64,000 nucleotides of DNA from Streptomyces sp. PCS3-D2 (GCF_000612545.2 NZ_CP097801.1:1-64000), one strand, 5' to 3'; positions 35,793-44,820 are shown, counted from the first letter of the stretch. Numbers and translations are program-made. The notes: a model not told the origin generated them from the sequence alone.

Positions 35793-36449
35793 TCAGGCGA
35801 GGGCTGAGACGGGCGCGCCGAGCAGGAGGCTCTTGTCGCTGGCGAGCAGATAGCTGTAGAAGGGGTTCCCGGGGTGGAACCCGCGGGCCACGAGCTCGCT
35901 CACGCCGATCCGGCGGGTCCGTACCGGTCCCGTCGACCGGGCGCCGGCGACGGGTATGAACCCCAGCTCGGCCAGGCGTGACGCGGCCCGGCCTGTGGCC
36001 ACTTCGGCCACGACCTCACCGACGTCGTGCGACACGGCCCACTGCAGACAGCCCTTGACGAGTCCGCCGACCGCCCCGAAGGGCAGTTCGGGCAGGGCCC
36101 GGTCCGCGTATCCGGGCCGGACGAAGGGCCGTCGGACCTGGACGAGGCGACGGCTGCGGCGCAGGACGCCGTCGAGGTCCGGCCACTCGCAGAGCGGCAG
36201 TCCAAGCGGCGAGTAGGCGACGAGCTCGGCGCCAGCCACCAGCTCGCCCTCGACGAGGACCAGCATGTGGGAGGTGTGGAACCGGTGGGGATCCGATGCC
36301 TCGGTCGCAGCGGTGGCGATGCCGAACAGGTCTGTTGCGGTCTGCTCCCGCAGCGCCTCGATCGCGAGGAGGTCGAGTTCGCTGTGGGCGGTGTAGACGA
36401 AGCAGTCGCGGCCGGGGTCCTCGTCGCTCTCGTTGAAGGTGAAGTCCAT
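35793..36449 (-). CDS. GNAT-like acyltransferase
   Basis: 218 residues from the ATG at 36449. The sequence HMLVLVEGELVAGAELVAYSPLG, then RLVQVRRPFVRPGY, and LVKGCLQWAVSHDVGEVVAEV fits a GNAT fold related to N-acyltransferases and autoinducer-synthase-like proteins. A plausible role is N-acetylation of the toxic amino acid product, giving self-resistance. A biosynthetic acylation or signal synthesis cannot be excluded. It lies between the LeuA and adenylation genes with short gaps (38-64 bp). Confidence 0.65.
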   Translation of the reverse strand: MDFTFNESDEDPGRDCFVYTAHSELDLLAIEALREQTATDLFGIATAATEASDPHRFHTSHMLVLVEGELVAGAELVAYSPLGLPLCEWPDLDGVLRRSRRLVQVRRPFVRPGYADRALPELPFGAVGGLVKGCLQWAVSHDVGEVVAEVATGRAASRLAELGFIPVAGARSTGPVRTRRIGVSELVARGFHPGNPFYSYLLASDKSLLLGAPVSALA

Positions 36450-36513
36450 CTCTCGGCTCGCGCGGGTGGAGGGGTGGGCGGGGAGGGAGGGTTCGCGGCC
36501 GGGACGGCCCTGT

Positions 36514-38304
36514 TCAGGCACGGGCCCGGTTCACGGCCGAGGTGACGGCGGCCAGCCGTGCCGTGTCCTCGTCGCCGGCCAGGGCGGCTCCGTACCAGGT
36601 GGCGCCGGCGAGGGCGAGCCGTGCGTAGGCGGCGTAGCGGGTACCGAGGCTGTCGCTGACCGGGTGGGCCGTGATCTCGGTCAGGGCTGCGTCGATGCCG
36701 TGTGCGGCGAGGGCGGCAGTGTAGGCGGCTGCGATGTCGGGGCCCGTGCCGGTGATCCGGGTCTGCAGGCCCGAGGCGTCCACGACGAGGGCGTCGACAA
36801 CGGTGGCCGCTGCCTCCCTGGTCGCCTCGAACTCCTTGAGCACCAGGGCCGGGGTGTCCGTGTCGAGGTACATGCGGGAGAAGACGGCGTGCAGTTGCCG
36901 GGAGGTGAGCTCGATGCCGTCGCCGTCGGCGACCGCCTGCACCTCCTTCGCCAGCTCCACGCGCATCCCGCGCGGCAGGTCGAGGCCGTAGACGCTCTTG
37001 AGTACGTGGGCGACGCCGCCCTTGCCGGACTGGCTGTTGACGCGGACGACGGACTCGTAGGTGCGGCCGACGTCCTTGGGGTCGATGGGCAGGTACGGGA
37101 CGTCCCACGGGATCTGCTCGGTGGTGGTCCCGGCTTCCGCGGCCTGCCGTTCGATGTCGGCGAGGCCCTTGGCGATGGCGTCCTGGTGGGTTCCCGAGAA
37201 AGCGGTGTAGACGAGGTCGCCGACATAGGGATGGCGGGCGCCGATGGGCATCTGGTTGGCGAACTCGACCGTGGAGCGGATCTGGTCGATGTCGGAGAAG
37301 TCGAGCTGGGGGTCGACGCCCTGGCTGAACAGGTTCAGGCCGAGGGTGGCCAGGCAAACGTTGCCGGTGCGCTCGCCGTTCCCGAAGAGGGTGCCCTCGA
37401 TGCGGTCGGCACCGGCGAGGACCGCGAGCTCCGCGGCGGCCACGGCCGTGCCGCGGTCGTTGTGCGGGTGCACGGACAGGACGACGGCGTCGCGCCGCTC
37501 GAGGTTGCGATGCATCCACTCGACCTGGTCGGCGAAGACGTGCGGCGAGTCGGTCTCCACGGTGGTCGGCAGGTTGAGGGTGACCGGCCGGTCGGGGCTC
37601 GCGTCCCAGAGAGAGATGATGGAATTCGAGACCTCGAGTACGAACTCCGGCTCGGTGACGTTGAACGTTTCCGGAGAGTATTCGAAGCGCAGTCGTGTTC
37701 CCTTGGCGGCGTCCGCGTGGCGGGCTATCCGCTCGGCCGAACGGAGCGCCATCTGCTGGACCTCGTCGGCGGTCATCCCGAATACGACGTCCCGCCACAG
37801 GCAGGCGGTCGCATTGCACAGGTGCACCATGGCCCGGTCGGCGCCCTCGATGGCTTCGAAGGTCCGGTCGATCAGCTCGGGCCGGGCCGGGGTGAAGACC
37901 GAGATCGTGACGTCGTCGGGGATCCGGTCCTGCTTTATCAGTGTACGGAGAAAGGAGAAGTCGGCCTCGCTGGCGGATGGGTATCCGACCTCGATGTCCT
38001 TGAATCCCATGCGGACGAGCAGGTCGAACATCCGGGTCTTGCGCTCGATGTCCATGGGGCTGCTCAGCGCCTGGTTTCCGTCCCGCAGGTCGACCGAAGC
38101 CCACAGGGGGGCCTTGACCAGGGTGTTCGACGGCCAGGTCCGGTCGGTGAGCTCCTGTGGCAGCCGGGGTGCGGTCCGGTTGTAGCGCTGGAACGGCATG
38201 GCGGATCCGCGTTGCGCGTTCCACCAGGGCTGGTCGGTGCGGTGAGGACCGGCAGGAGTCCTGATTCCCGGAGCGGTGAGGGGCGACGGGGGTGCCTCGG
38301 TCAT
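36514..38304 (-). CDS. leuA: 2-isopropylmalate synthase / citramalate synthase-like (LeuA paralogue)
   Basis: 596 residues, full length including the C-terminal regulatory domain. The (beta/alpha)8 catalytic domain has SVDLRDGNQALSSPM, the metal-binding SVHPHNDRGTA and GTLFGNGERTGNV. A substrate-pocket segment reads VHLCNATACLWRDVVF where ordinary actinobacterial LeuA, as I recall it, has VHxYNSTSxLQRRVVF. That suggests a changed 2-oxo acid substrate, for example pyruvate (giving citramalate). It condenses the oxo acid with acetyl-CoA to start chain extension by LeuC and LeuD-LeuB. First gene after the antiporter in the leftward operon. Confidence 0.9.
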   Translation of the reverse strand: MTEAPPSPLTAPGIRTPAGPHRTDQPWWNAQRGSAMPFQRYNRTAPRLPQELTDRTWPSNTLVKAPLWASVDLRDGNQALSSPMDIERKTRMFDLLVRMGFKDIEVGYPSASEADFSFLRTLIKQDRIPDDVTISVFTPARPELIDRTFEAIEGADRAMVHLCNATACLWRDVVFGMTADEVQQMALRSAERIARHADAAKGTRLRFEYSPETFNVTEPEFVLEVSNSIISLWDASPDRPVTLNLPTTVETDSPHVFADQVEWMHRNLERRDAVVLSVHPHNDRGTAVAAAELAVLAGADRIEGTLFGNGERTGNVCLATLGLNLFSQGVDPQLDFSDIDQIRSTVEFANQMPIGARHPYVGDLVYTAFSGTHQDAIAKGLADIERQAAEAGTTTEQIPWDVPYLPIDPKDVGRTYESVVRVNSQSGKGGVAHVLKSVYGLDLPRGMRVELAKEVQAVADGDGIELTSRQLHAVFSRMYLDTDTPALVLKEFEATREAAATVVDALVVDASGLQTRITGTGPDIAAAYTAALAAHGIDAALTEITAHPVSDSLGTRYAAYARLALAGATWYGAALAGDEDTARLAAVTSAVNRARA

Positions 38305-38433
38305 TCTATGCCTCCCTTTGACGTCGGTAAGATGCGGCCGGCAACGAGCGGAAAGGACCTCTCGACCGGTTCTTGATTCAAAATGTAGGAGGGGGTGTCC
38401 TCATCCCATCCCCGGCCGGTCCTCGGGACGGCC

Positions 38434-39762
38434 TCAGGAGCTCTTTCGGGCCGATTCCGCGAGCGGTTCGGTGCCGGACACGGGGAATTCGGCGAAAATC
38501 TCCGGGGAGGTCATCTCCGGTGCAGCCGCCTCCAGTGGCGTGCCGGTCTCCGCGCGGTCCTTTTCCTGTCCGCGCACACCGAACAGGTTGAGTAGCGGCC
38601 CGGTCATGGCGGTCGTGACGACGGCCATGACGACCATCATGGAATAGAAGCCCTCGTTGATCAGGCCCATGTCGAGGGCCACGGCCACGATGACGATCTC
38701 GGTCAGGCCGCGGGTGTTCATGAGGACCGCGGCCGGCAGGGCGGCGGCGTGCGGGAGTCCTGCCAGCCGGGCACCGGCATAGGTGCCGCCCGCCTTGGAC
38801 ACGATGGCCACGCCGATCACGGCGAGGAGGGTGAGCACGGCGGAGACGGAGAACGCGGACAGGTCCACCTTGGTCCCGACGATCACGAAGTAGAGGGGAA
38901 GCAGGATGTGCCCGACCTGGCTCATCTGCCGCATGATCTGCTTACGCAGCCCGCCCAGTTCGCCGCGGGGCATGACCGCGCCGAAGGCAAAGGCGCCGAA
39001 GACGAAGTGGATGCCGATCCACTCGGTCGCGGCGCAGGAGAGCATCAGTGCGACGACGAGGACGGGCACGACCCGTTCGGCAGGCGTGCCGCGGTCGGCG
39101 GCCCGCTGGGCCATCACGCGCAGCAGCGGCTTCACGACGGCGATCAGGACGAGGAGGTAAACGGGCACCAGGGCCATGCGCCACTGCCCGGAGGTCCCGG
39201 CGTAGCCGACCACACCCGCGAGGCAGATCCAGGCAATGAGGTCGCCGACCGCAGCGGCAGCGAGGGTGAGCGCGCCGACGGGGTGCCGGGCCAGGTCTCG
39301 GTCGGAGAGGATCCGGGCGAGGACCGGGAAGGCCGTTACGGACATGGCCACGCCGACGAAGAGCACGAACGCGCCCTTGCTGTCGGGGGCGTACGCGTCG
39401 GCGAGCGGCACGGCGAGTGCGGCGCCGGCGACGAGGGGCACGACGACGGATCCGGCGGCGACTCCGAGGGTGGCCTTGCGGCGGTTGCGGCCGAATCCGC
39501 CCTCGATCTCGTAGCCGACGATGAACATGAACGTGGCCAGGCCCACGTTGGCGAGGGCGCCGAGCAGAGGTTGCACGACTGCGGGCAGAATCGTTTCTGC
39601 TCCTGCGGCGGCGATGATCATCGGGCTGGCGAGCAGCCCGGCGCAGATCTCGCCGACGACGGCTGGCTGGCCGACCCGCTGGGCGAGCGCGCCGAGCACC
39701 CGGGCGGCTCCGAGGGCCAGGGCGAAGGCGAGGAAGAAATCGACGAGTAGGTGTCCGGTCAT
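38434..39762 (-). CDS. Cation/proton antiporter (CPA2, Kef/NapA-type)
   Basis: 442 residues with about twelve hydrophobic segments. Typical features are VGEICAGLLASPMI near the N-terminus, the helix GLATFMFIVGYEIE, and MNTRGLTEIVIVAVALDMGL toward the end. Members exchange K+ or Na+ for protons at the plasma membrane. The cytoplasmic tail of ~55 residues is short, without RCK domain. It lies 129 bp upstream of leuA in the same direction and may help tolerance or export of an amino acid antibiotic; its link to the pathway is positional only. Confidence 0.88.
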   Translation of the reverse strand: MTGHLLVDFFLAFALALGAARVLGALAQRVGQPAVVGEICAGLLASPMIIAAAGAETILPAVVQPLLGALANVGLATFMFIVGYEIEGGFGRNRRKATLGVAAGSVVVPLVAGAALAVPLADAYAPDSKGAFVLFVGVAMSVTAFPVLARILSDRDLARHPVGALTLAAAAVGDLIAWICLAGVVGYAGTSGQWRMALVPVYLLVLIAVVKPLLRVMAQRAADRGTPAERVVPVLVVALMLSCAATEWIGIHFVFGAFAFGAVMPRGELGGLRKQIMRQMSQVGHILLPLYFVIVGTKVDLSAFSVSAVLTLLAVIGVAIVSKAGGTYAGARLAGLPHAAALPAAVLMNTRGLTEIVIVAVALDMGLINEGFYSMMVVMAVVTTAMTGPLLNLFGVRGQEKDRAETGTPLEAAAPEMTSPEIFAEFPVSGTEPLAESARKSS

Positions 39763-39812
39763 GGGACGACTCCGAGGAAGGTGGTCGTACGGGGGACGGA
39801 GAAGGGTGCTGA

Positions 39813-41834
39813 TCAGGCGGCCAGGAGCCGCGCCCCGCAGTCCGCAGCGGAGCCTGCGGCAGCCGCAGGTGCGGCATCGGCCGTCGGCCGTGCGGTGCTG
39901 AAGGCCGGCGGTGCCGGAGCGGCTCGCTTCTCGCCGTCCTCGTCGGGGTCGCGCAGCTGGGCGCAGTACGTCTTCACCAGCGGGTGCATGCAGTACCGGC
40001 CGGGCTCGGGGTGGGACAACAAGTGCTCGTCGACCAGGTCTTCGAGCATGTGCTCAGCGACGTACACGGGAAGTCCAGCCAGGACGGAGGCCGTGGCCAC
40101 GTCGGTGTGGTGGTCCCCGGCGACCCCGAGGAGGCGCATCAGCCGCTGCTGGCCTGCGTTGAGCCGGTGGTACGAGTCGTCGAAGCGGTCGGCGACACCG
40201 CCCTGTTCGGTCCGCAGGTCGGAGAGCCGGCAGACGGGATCGGCCAGCCGTGCGGCCAGATGGGACAGCTGCCACGACGGCCGACGGCGCAGCCGTGCGG
40301 CTGCGGCGGAGATCGCCAGGGGCAGGTGGCCGCAGAGTTCGAGGACTGGCGCGGCCTCGTGCTGATCGGGCCGGACATGGCGCTTGCCGAGGACCCTGCA
40401 GAACAGCTCGTGGCTGTCGGCCGGGGTGAGTACGTCGAGGGAGAGGACCTGGGTCGCGGACCACGTGGTCATGGTCAGCCGGCGCCTGCTGGAGACCAGC
40501 GTCAGCCCCGCGTCCCCGGCGGGGAGCAGGGGGCGTATCTGCTCGGCGCAGGTGGCGTTGTCGAGGACCACGAGCAGGCGCCGGCCTTCGGTGCGCGCCC
40601 GCCAGGCCGCGCCCAGCTCCTCGTCTGTGTCGGGGAGTTCGCGCTCGGCCATCCCGGACAAGGTCAGGAGCCTGCGGAGCGCCTCGCGGTGGTCGAGCGG
40701 GTCGGGGTACGGGCCGTGAGCACGCAGGTCCAGGAAGTACCGGCCGTCCGGGTAGTCGCCCGCGATGCGGTGGGCGACGTGCAGGAGCAGGGCGGTCTTG
40801 CCGACCCCGGCCATTCCGTCGACGGCGAGAACGCGCCGCGGTCCGGGCTGGCCCGCTTCGCCGAGGAGGGTCCCGACTTCTGCCTCGCGTCCCACAAAGT
40901 GGACGATGTCCGGCGGCAGACTGTCGGGTAAGGGCGGAGCAGGGGGCCGGCCGGGGCTCGCCGCGGTGACCGGATCCGTTCGGGGGGCGGTGTCCTGTGA
41001 GCCCTCCGGCAGGGGGGTGAGCCGTGCTACGACCGGCTGCGGGGCTGAGATCCGAGCGCCGCGGTGCGGGGAGGCGCTGTCCGGCGGGGTGTCGGTGTCC
41101 TCGCGCAGCATCAGCTGGTGGATCTCCATCAGCTCGGGGCCGGGACTGAGGCCGAGCTGATCCACGAGGCGGCGGCGCGCCTGTTCGTACACGGCGAAGG
41201 CGCGGGCCCGGGAACCGGACCGGTACAGGGCGAGGACGTACTGGGCGACCATGCGCTCGCGCAGCGGGTACTCGGCAACCCACGCGGCGAGCTCGCTGAT
41301 GAGGCTGGTGTGCCGGTCGCGGGCGAGTTCGAGGTCGATGCATTCCTCGACCACCGACAGCCGCACTTCATTCACGCCCGCGACCTGGGCCTGAAGTGCG
41401 TCACTGTGAATCCCCGAAAGCATCGGACCGCTCCACAGGGACAACGCCGCGCGAAACTCGACGATGGCGTCCGCCGGGCGTTGCTCGCCCAGATGAGTGC
41501 GGGCGCGGGCCACGTGCTGGTCGAACTGGTGGAGATCCAGCCTGGCCGGGAGTATGTCGAGTCTGTAGCCGTCCGCGACCGCGATGATGGCCGCGCCCGA
41601 GGGAGCGATGACCGTGCGCAGGTCGGAGACGGCATTGCGGATCTGTTTCTCGGCGGTGCTGGGCGGTGTAGGGCCCCAGACCGCGTCGACGAGCCGGCCA
41701 ATGGAGGCGCGTCGGTTCTCCGAGAGCAGCAATGAGGCGAGAACGATCTGGTGTTTCATCCCCCTGAGGGGCACCGAGCGTCCGCTGAGTGTGAGCTCCA
41801 GCGGACCCAGTACCCGAAACTCCACGTCGTGCAT
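39813..41834 (-). CDS. SARP-family pathway regulator with NB-ARC domain (AfsR-like)
   Basis: 673 residues. N-terminal OmpR-type winged helix (FRVLGPLELTLSGRSVPL; SIGRLVDAVWG), bacterial transcriptional activation domain to about residue 255, then a Pro/Ala-rich linker and NB-ARC ATPase with P-loop GMAGVGKTALL. No TPR array follows, so it is a mid-size AfsR-like form. SARPs activate antibiotic clusters by binding direct heptamer repeats upstream of -10 sites. It is probably the activator of this cluster. Confidence 0.92.
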   Translation of the reverse strand: MHDVEFRVLGPLELTLSGRSVPLRGMKHQIVLASLLLSENRRASIGRLVDAVWGPTPPSTAEKQIRNAVSDLRTVIAPSGAAIIAVADGYRLDILPARLDLHQFDQHVARARTHLGEQRPADAIVEFRAALSLWSGPMLSGIHSDALQAQVAGVNEVRLSVVEECIDLELARDRHTSLISELAAWVAEYPLRERMVAQYVLALYRSGSRARAFAVYEQARRRLVDQLGLSPGPELMEIHQLMLREDTDTPPDSASPHRGARISAPQPVVARLTPLPEGSQDTAPRTDPVTAASPGRPPAPPLPDSLPPDIVHFVGREAEVGTLLGEAGQPGPRRVLAVDGMAGVGKTALLLHVAHRIAGDYPDGRYFLDLRAHGPYPDPLDHREALRRLLTLSGMAERELPDTDEELGAAWRARTEGRRLLVVLDNATCAEQIRPLLPAGDAGLTLVSSRRRLTMTTWSATQVLSLDVLTPADSHELFCRVLGKRHVRPDQHEAAPVLELCGHLPLAISAAAARLRRRPSWQLSHLAARLADPVCRLSDLRTEQGGVADRFDDSYHRLNAGQQRLMRLLGVAGDHHTDVATASVLAGLPVYVAEHMLEDLVDEHLLSHPEPGRYCMHPLVKTYCAQLRDPDEDGEKRAAPAPPAFSTARPTADAAPAAAAGSAADCGARLLAA

Positions 41835-41963
41835 GAAGTTGAGACCCCGATCTTGCATTCTGAACAGTGGGCGATTGCCGTCGCCCGCGTCGTTGCATGG
41901 CGACGGGGGGAGGAATGGGAAGCCCGCCCAGGCTGGGGTGAAGCCTGGGACGGGACGCGGGAT

Positions 41964-41990
41964 GCATCACCATCCCCCCGATGGTGACGC
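41964..41990. repeat. Inverted repeat between SARP and EamA genes
   Basis: GCATCACCATC (41964-41974) and 41980-41990 pair with one mismatch around a C5 loop. It is 130 bp upstream of the SARP start and 40 bp after the EamA stop, so it is either the terminator of the DUF2000-EamA unit or an operator for the SARP gene. Confidence 0.5.
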
Positions 41991-42029
41991 GTTGCCGCTG
42001 GGTGGCCTGAAAGCACCTGTATGCAGGTG

Positions 42030-43040
42030 TCAGTTGCCTATCGGCTCGGTCGCCCGGACCTGTTGGCCCGGCGCCCCGGAGCCCACGGGGCCGGTCGGCG
42101 TCTCCGCCGGCGGTCGCCGGAACCTGCCTTGGGTGACGGCCAGGAGGGCGCCGGCCAGCATGACGGCGGCGCCTACGGCCTGGAGGCCGGTGAAGGACTC
42201 CCCCAGGAAGATGACGGCACAGGTCACTCCGAAGACCGGGACGGTGAACATGATCACTGTCGCCGTCGAGGGGCTGACGACGCGCAGCCCGCGGTAGTAG
42301 CAGAGGTAGGCCACGGCGGTCGGTCCGATGGCCAGGTAGACGACGTTGGCCCAGGTGTGGCCGGACAGTCTGCTCCAGTCGACCTCAGGCAGGGACGGGA
42401 TGGCGAAAACCAGCAGCCCCAGGGCGCCCGTGAGCGTGCCGAAAGTCGTCGCCCGCAGCGGGTCCATTCCCACCAGGACCTTCTTCGAGGCGATGCTGTA
42501 CACCGCCCACGACAAGGCTCCGAGGAGGAAGACGAGGTCGCCCGCCAACCGCGATCCCCGGGCGTCGACGCCGGCACCTCCGGCCCCGACGAAAAAGACC
42601 ACCGCACCCGCGAGCCCCAGCGCGAGGCCCCCTATTCGGGGAGCCGACGCCTTTTCCCGCCCGAGGGCGAGAAGGATGGCCGTCGTGATGACGGGGCTCA
42701 GCACCGGAACAATGATGCTCCCATCGATGGAGGGGGCGAGAGAAAGCCCCCAGAAGAAGAACAGATTATACGCGAAGACTCCGATGAGACCCACTGCCGC
42801 CGCCCTGCACACTTGACGGAACGTGATCTTCGGTCCTTTTGGCTTCCGGCTCATGAAAACGAGCAGGAGAAGCAGGATGAGCGCACCGCCCCCGAATCTG
42901 AGAACCGCCGCGACTTGATGAGGCATGTTCCCGACCACCATCTTCGAACTGGCGAATGCACTGCCGAAGAAGGCCATGGTCGCGAGGAGATAGAAATGCG
43001 CGTTGACGGATTCACTCCGCGATGTCGTCTGGTTGTGCAT
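42030..43040 (-). CDS. EamA/DMT-family exporter
   Basis: 336 residues starting at MHNQTTSRSE, giving a short polar N-terminus before the first span. Ten membrane segments in two EamA repeats are visible (for example MAFFGSAFASSKMVVG; FGLSLAPSIDGSIIVPVLSP-like helices; FTVPVFGVTCAVIFLGE). DMT transporters of this type export amino acids and small metabolites. It is the second gene after DUF2000 (19-bp gap) and the likely exporter of the product. Confidence 0.9.
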   Translation of the reverse strand: MHNQTTSRSESVNAHFYLLATMAFFGSAFASSKMVVGNMPHQVAAVLRFGGGALILLLLLVFMSRKPKGPKITFRQVCRAAAVGLIGVFAYNLFFFWGLSLAPSIDGSIIVPVLSPVITTAILLALGREKASAPRIGGLALGLAGAVVFFVGAGGAGVDARGSRLAGDLVFLLGALSWAVYSIASKKVLVGMDPLRATTFGTLTGALGLLVFAIPSLPEVDWSRLSGHTWANVVYLAIGPTAVAYLCYYRGLRVVSPSTATVIMFTVPVFGVTCAVIFLGESFTGLQAVGAAVMLAGALLAVTQGRFRRPPAETPTGPVGSGAPGQQVRATEPIGN

Positions 43041-43059
43041 GATGCGCCCCCGGGGTGCG

Positions 43060-43491
43060 TCAGGGATGCATCCTGGCACCCTTGATGATCTTGTCCACGG
43101 CATTGCGGGGTCCGTAGACGGCCATGCCCACGAGGTCCAGGTTGTCCCGGTGCACGGCGCGCACGGCGGCACGGTTGTCCCGGTCGTTGTTGGTGGTGAA
43201 GAGGTCCGAGGTGAACACCGACAGGGGAACCCCGCGGGTCACGGCACGCTGGTGGGCCGTGACGAGGGCCTCCTTGCCAGCCTCGAAGACCAGCACGGGC
43301 TGGCGGAACATGGGCAGGTACTCGGTGTCGTCGGCGTCGGAATAGGGCTCTCCGATTACCTCCGGCACCTTTCGGCCAATGCCACTGACCAGGAAGGCGG
43401 TCATGTTCAGCCGCTGCCATGTCTGAAGATCGTCCCTCAGGACGACCGCGATCTTTGTCTCGAAACGAACGGGTTCGCTGGCGTTTTCCAT
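43060..43491 (-). CDS. DUF2000 family protein
   Basis: 143 residues from the ATG at 43491 (a GTG two codons upstream is an alternative). The pattern KIAVVLRDDLQTWQRLNMTAF, VIGEPYSDADDTEYLPMFRQP and AVYGPRNAVDKIIKG is that of DUF2000 (PF09391). Such proteins have an alpha/beta fold resembling peptidyl-tRNA hydrolase II and no proven reaction; I have the impression that they often sit with EamA transporters and AraC regulators. It starts 51 bp from the divergent AraC gene. Confidence 0.8.
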   Translation of the reverse strand: MENASEPVRFETKIAVVLRDDLQTWQRLNMTAFLVSGIGRKVPEVIGEPYSDADDTEYLPMFRQPVLVFEAGKEALVTAHQRAVTRGVPLSVFTSDLFTTNNDRDNRAAVRAVHRDNLDLVGMAVYGPRNAVDKIIKGARMHP

Positions 43492-43529
43492 GGACACGAT
43501 TCAACTCTTTCCCGCGCCGGGGAGTCTTG

Positions 43530-43541
43530 TACGATCTTTGC
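43530..43541 (+). promoter_or_regulatory. -10 element and leaderless start of the AraC gene
   Basis: TACGAT at 43530-43535 is followed after 6 bp by the ATG at 43542. There is no ribosome-binding site, so the transcript probably begins at or next to the start codon. No convincing -35 is seen. Confidence 0.55.
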
Positions 43542-44366
43542 ATGGTTGATCAACCAGAGCTCCGGGCCTGGCATCCGCCCCTCGTCGGAATCGAAGAGGT
43601 ATTCCACGCCCGCATCACCGACCACGTCTACCCCATGCACACACACGAGACCTGGACGTTGCTGATCGTCGACGACGGCATGGTCCGATACAACCTGGGA
43701 CGCCACGAGCACGGTGCCCTGGACCAGATAGTCACACTGCTTCCCCCGCACGTCCCACATAATGGACGCTCGGTCACCCCGGGCGGTTTTCAAAAGCGCG
43801 TGATGTACCTCGACTCGACCCAGCTGGGAGACGATCTCATCGGGCTGGCGGTCGACTCCCCCGTCCTTCAGGACCCCCTGCTGCGCCAGCGGATCCACCA
43901 GCTCCACGAGGCCCTGGAGTGCCGCGGGGACGAGCTGGAGGTCGAGAGCCGGCTGGCGCTGGTCTCCGAACGGCTGCGCGACCACCTGCGCCAGCGTGTG
44001 CAGGACCGCTCCGCGGTCAGGGAGCCCGGGATCGCGCACCGGCTGCGCGAGCTGCTCGACGCCCGGTTCGTGGAGGGGGTCAGCCTCCAGCAGGCCTCGG
44101 CTGCGCTGCACGTCCATCCGGCCCACCTGGTACGGGTGTTCAGCCGCGAGTTCGGGATGGGGGTGCACCAGTACGTGACCAGTCGGCGGGTCGACCTGGC
44201 GCGCAAGCTGCTGCTCAGCGGCATGTCACCCCGTCAGGTCGCGGTCGCCGCCGGGTTCTACGACCAGTCGCACTTCCACCGGCACTTCAAACGCGTCCTC
44301 GGCACGAGCCCGGGTCGCTACGCGGGCAGTGCGCCGGCCGTACAGGCGACCGCCCACCTGCTGTGA
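43542..44366 (+). CDS. AraC-family transcriptional regulator
   Basis: 274 residues. The N-terminal cupin-like sensor domain (YPMHTHETWTLLIVDDG) is followed by a C-terminal double helix-turn-helix (SLQQASAALHVHPAHLVRVF; SPRQVAVAAGFYDQSHFHRHFK). It is divergent from DUF2000-eamA across a 50-bp gap. This arrangement, sensor regulator next to exporter, suggests that it induces export in response to an amino acid or the product. Confidence 0.9.
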   Translation: MVDQPELRAWHPPLVGIEEVFHARITDHVYPMHTHETWTLLIVDDGMVRYNLGRHEHGALDQIVTLLPPHVPHNGRSVTPGGFQKRVMYLDSTQLGDDLIGLAVDSPVLQDPLLRQRIHQLHEALECRGDELEVESRLALVSERLRDHLRQRVQDRSAVREPGIAHRLRELLDARFVEGVSLQQASAALHVHPAHLVRVFSREFGMGVHQYVTSRRVDLARKLLLSGMSPRQVAVAAGFYDQSHFHRHFKRVLGTSPGRYAGSAPAVQATAHLL

Positions 44367-44424
44367 CGCCGGGTGTCCGGCACGCCGATCCGGGCCGCCT
44401 CCTGCTCCTCCCCCACGCCCGGCT

Positions 44425-44820
44425 ACAGCAGGACCGCGACGCCGTCGAGTTCGACGAGGGCCTGATGCTCCCAGAGGCGGACCACGCCGACCACGGCCAT
44501 CGCCGGGTAGTCCCGGCCACCAGCCTCCGCCAGATCCCGCCGGGTTCCCCCGCGCAGCCGCGGTACGCCTCCACGTCCACCGCGTAGACGGTGACACGGC
44601 CAGGTCCGCCGGGGCGCCCCCGGCCACCGCGAGGGCCGTCAGCAAGGTGGACAGGGCCTGCTCGAACTGCTCCGGCAGGGTCTCTCCCCCACCGCCTTCC
44701 CCGCCGTGTCCAGGGCGGTCTGCCCAGCCAGGAACACCAGCCGAAAGCCGGTCGCTGCCACCGCGTGCGAGAAGCCCTTCGCCGGCGACAGCTCCGCCGG
44801 GTTGACTCACTCGAGGCTCT
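44425..44820 (-). pseudogene. RidA (YjgF/L-PSP) family gene with frameshifts
   Basis: Pieces in three minus-strand frames line up as a RidA protein: NPAELSPAKGFSHAVAATGF, LVFLAGQTALDTAGK-like, LPEQFEQALSTLLTALAVAG, VTVYAVDVEAYRGCA, and DYPAMAVVGVVRLWEHQALV ending GVAVLL-stop. At least three frame changes are needed. RidA hydrolyses reactive enamines from PLP enzymes; the gene is broken here. Confidence 0.7.

Noticed and set aside
35900-38224. 774-codon minus-strand frame overlapping the LeuA and GNAT genes
   Set aside because: It is an alternative frame of real genes on the same strand with Arg/Pro-rich composition.
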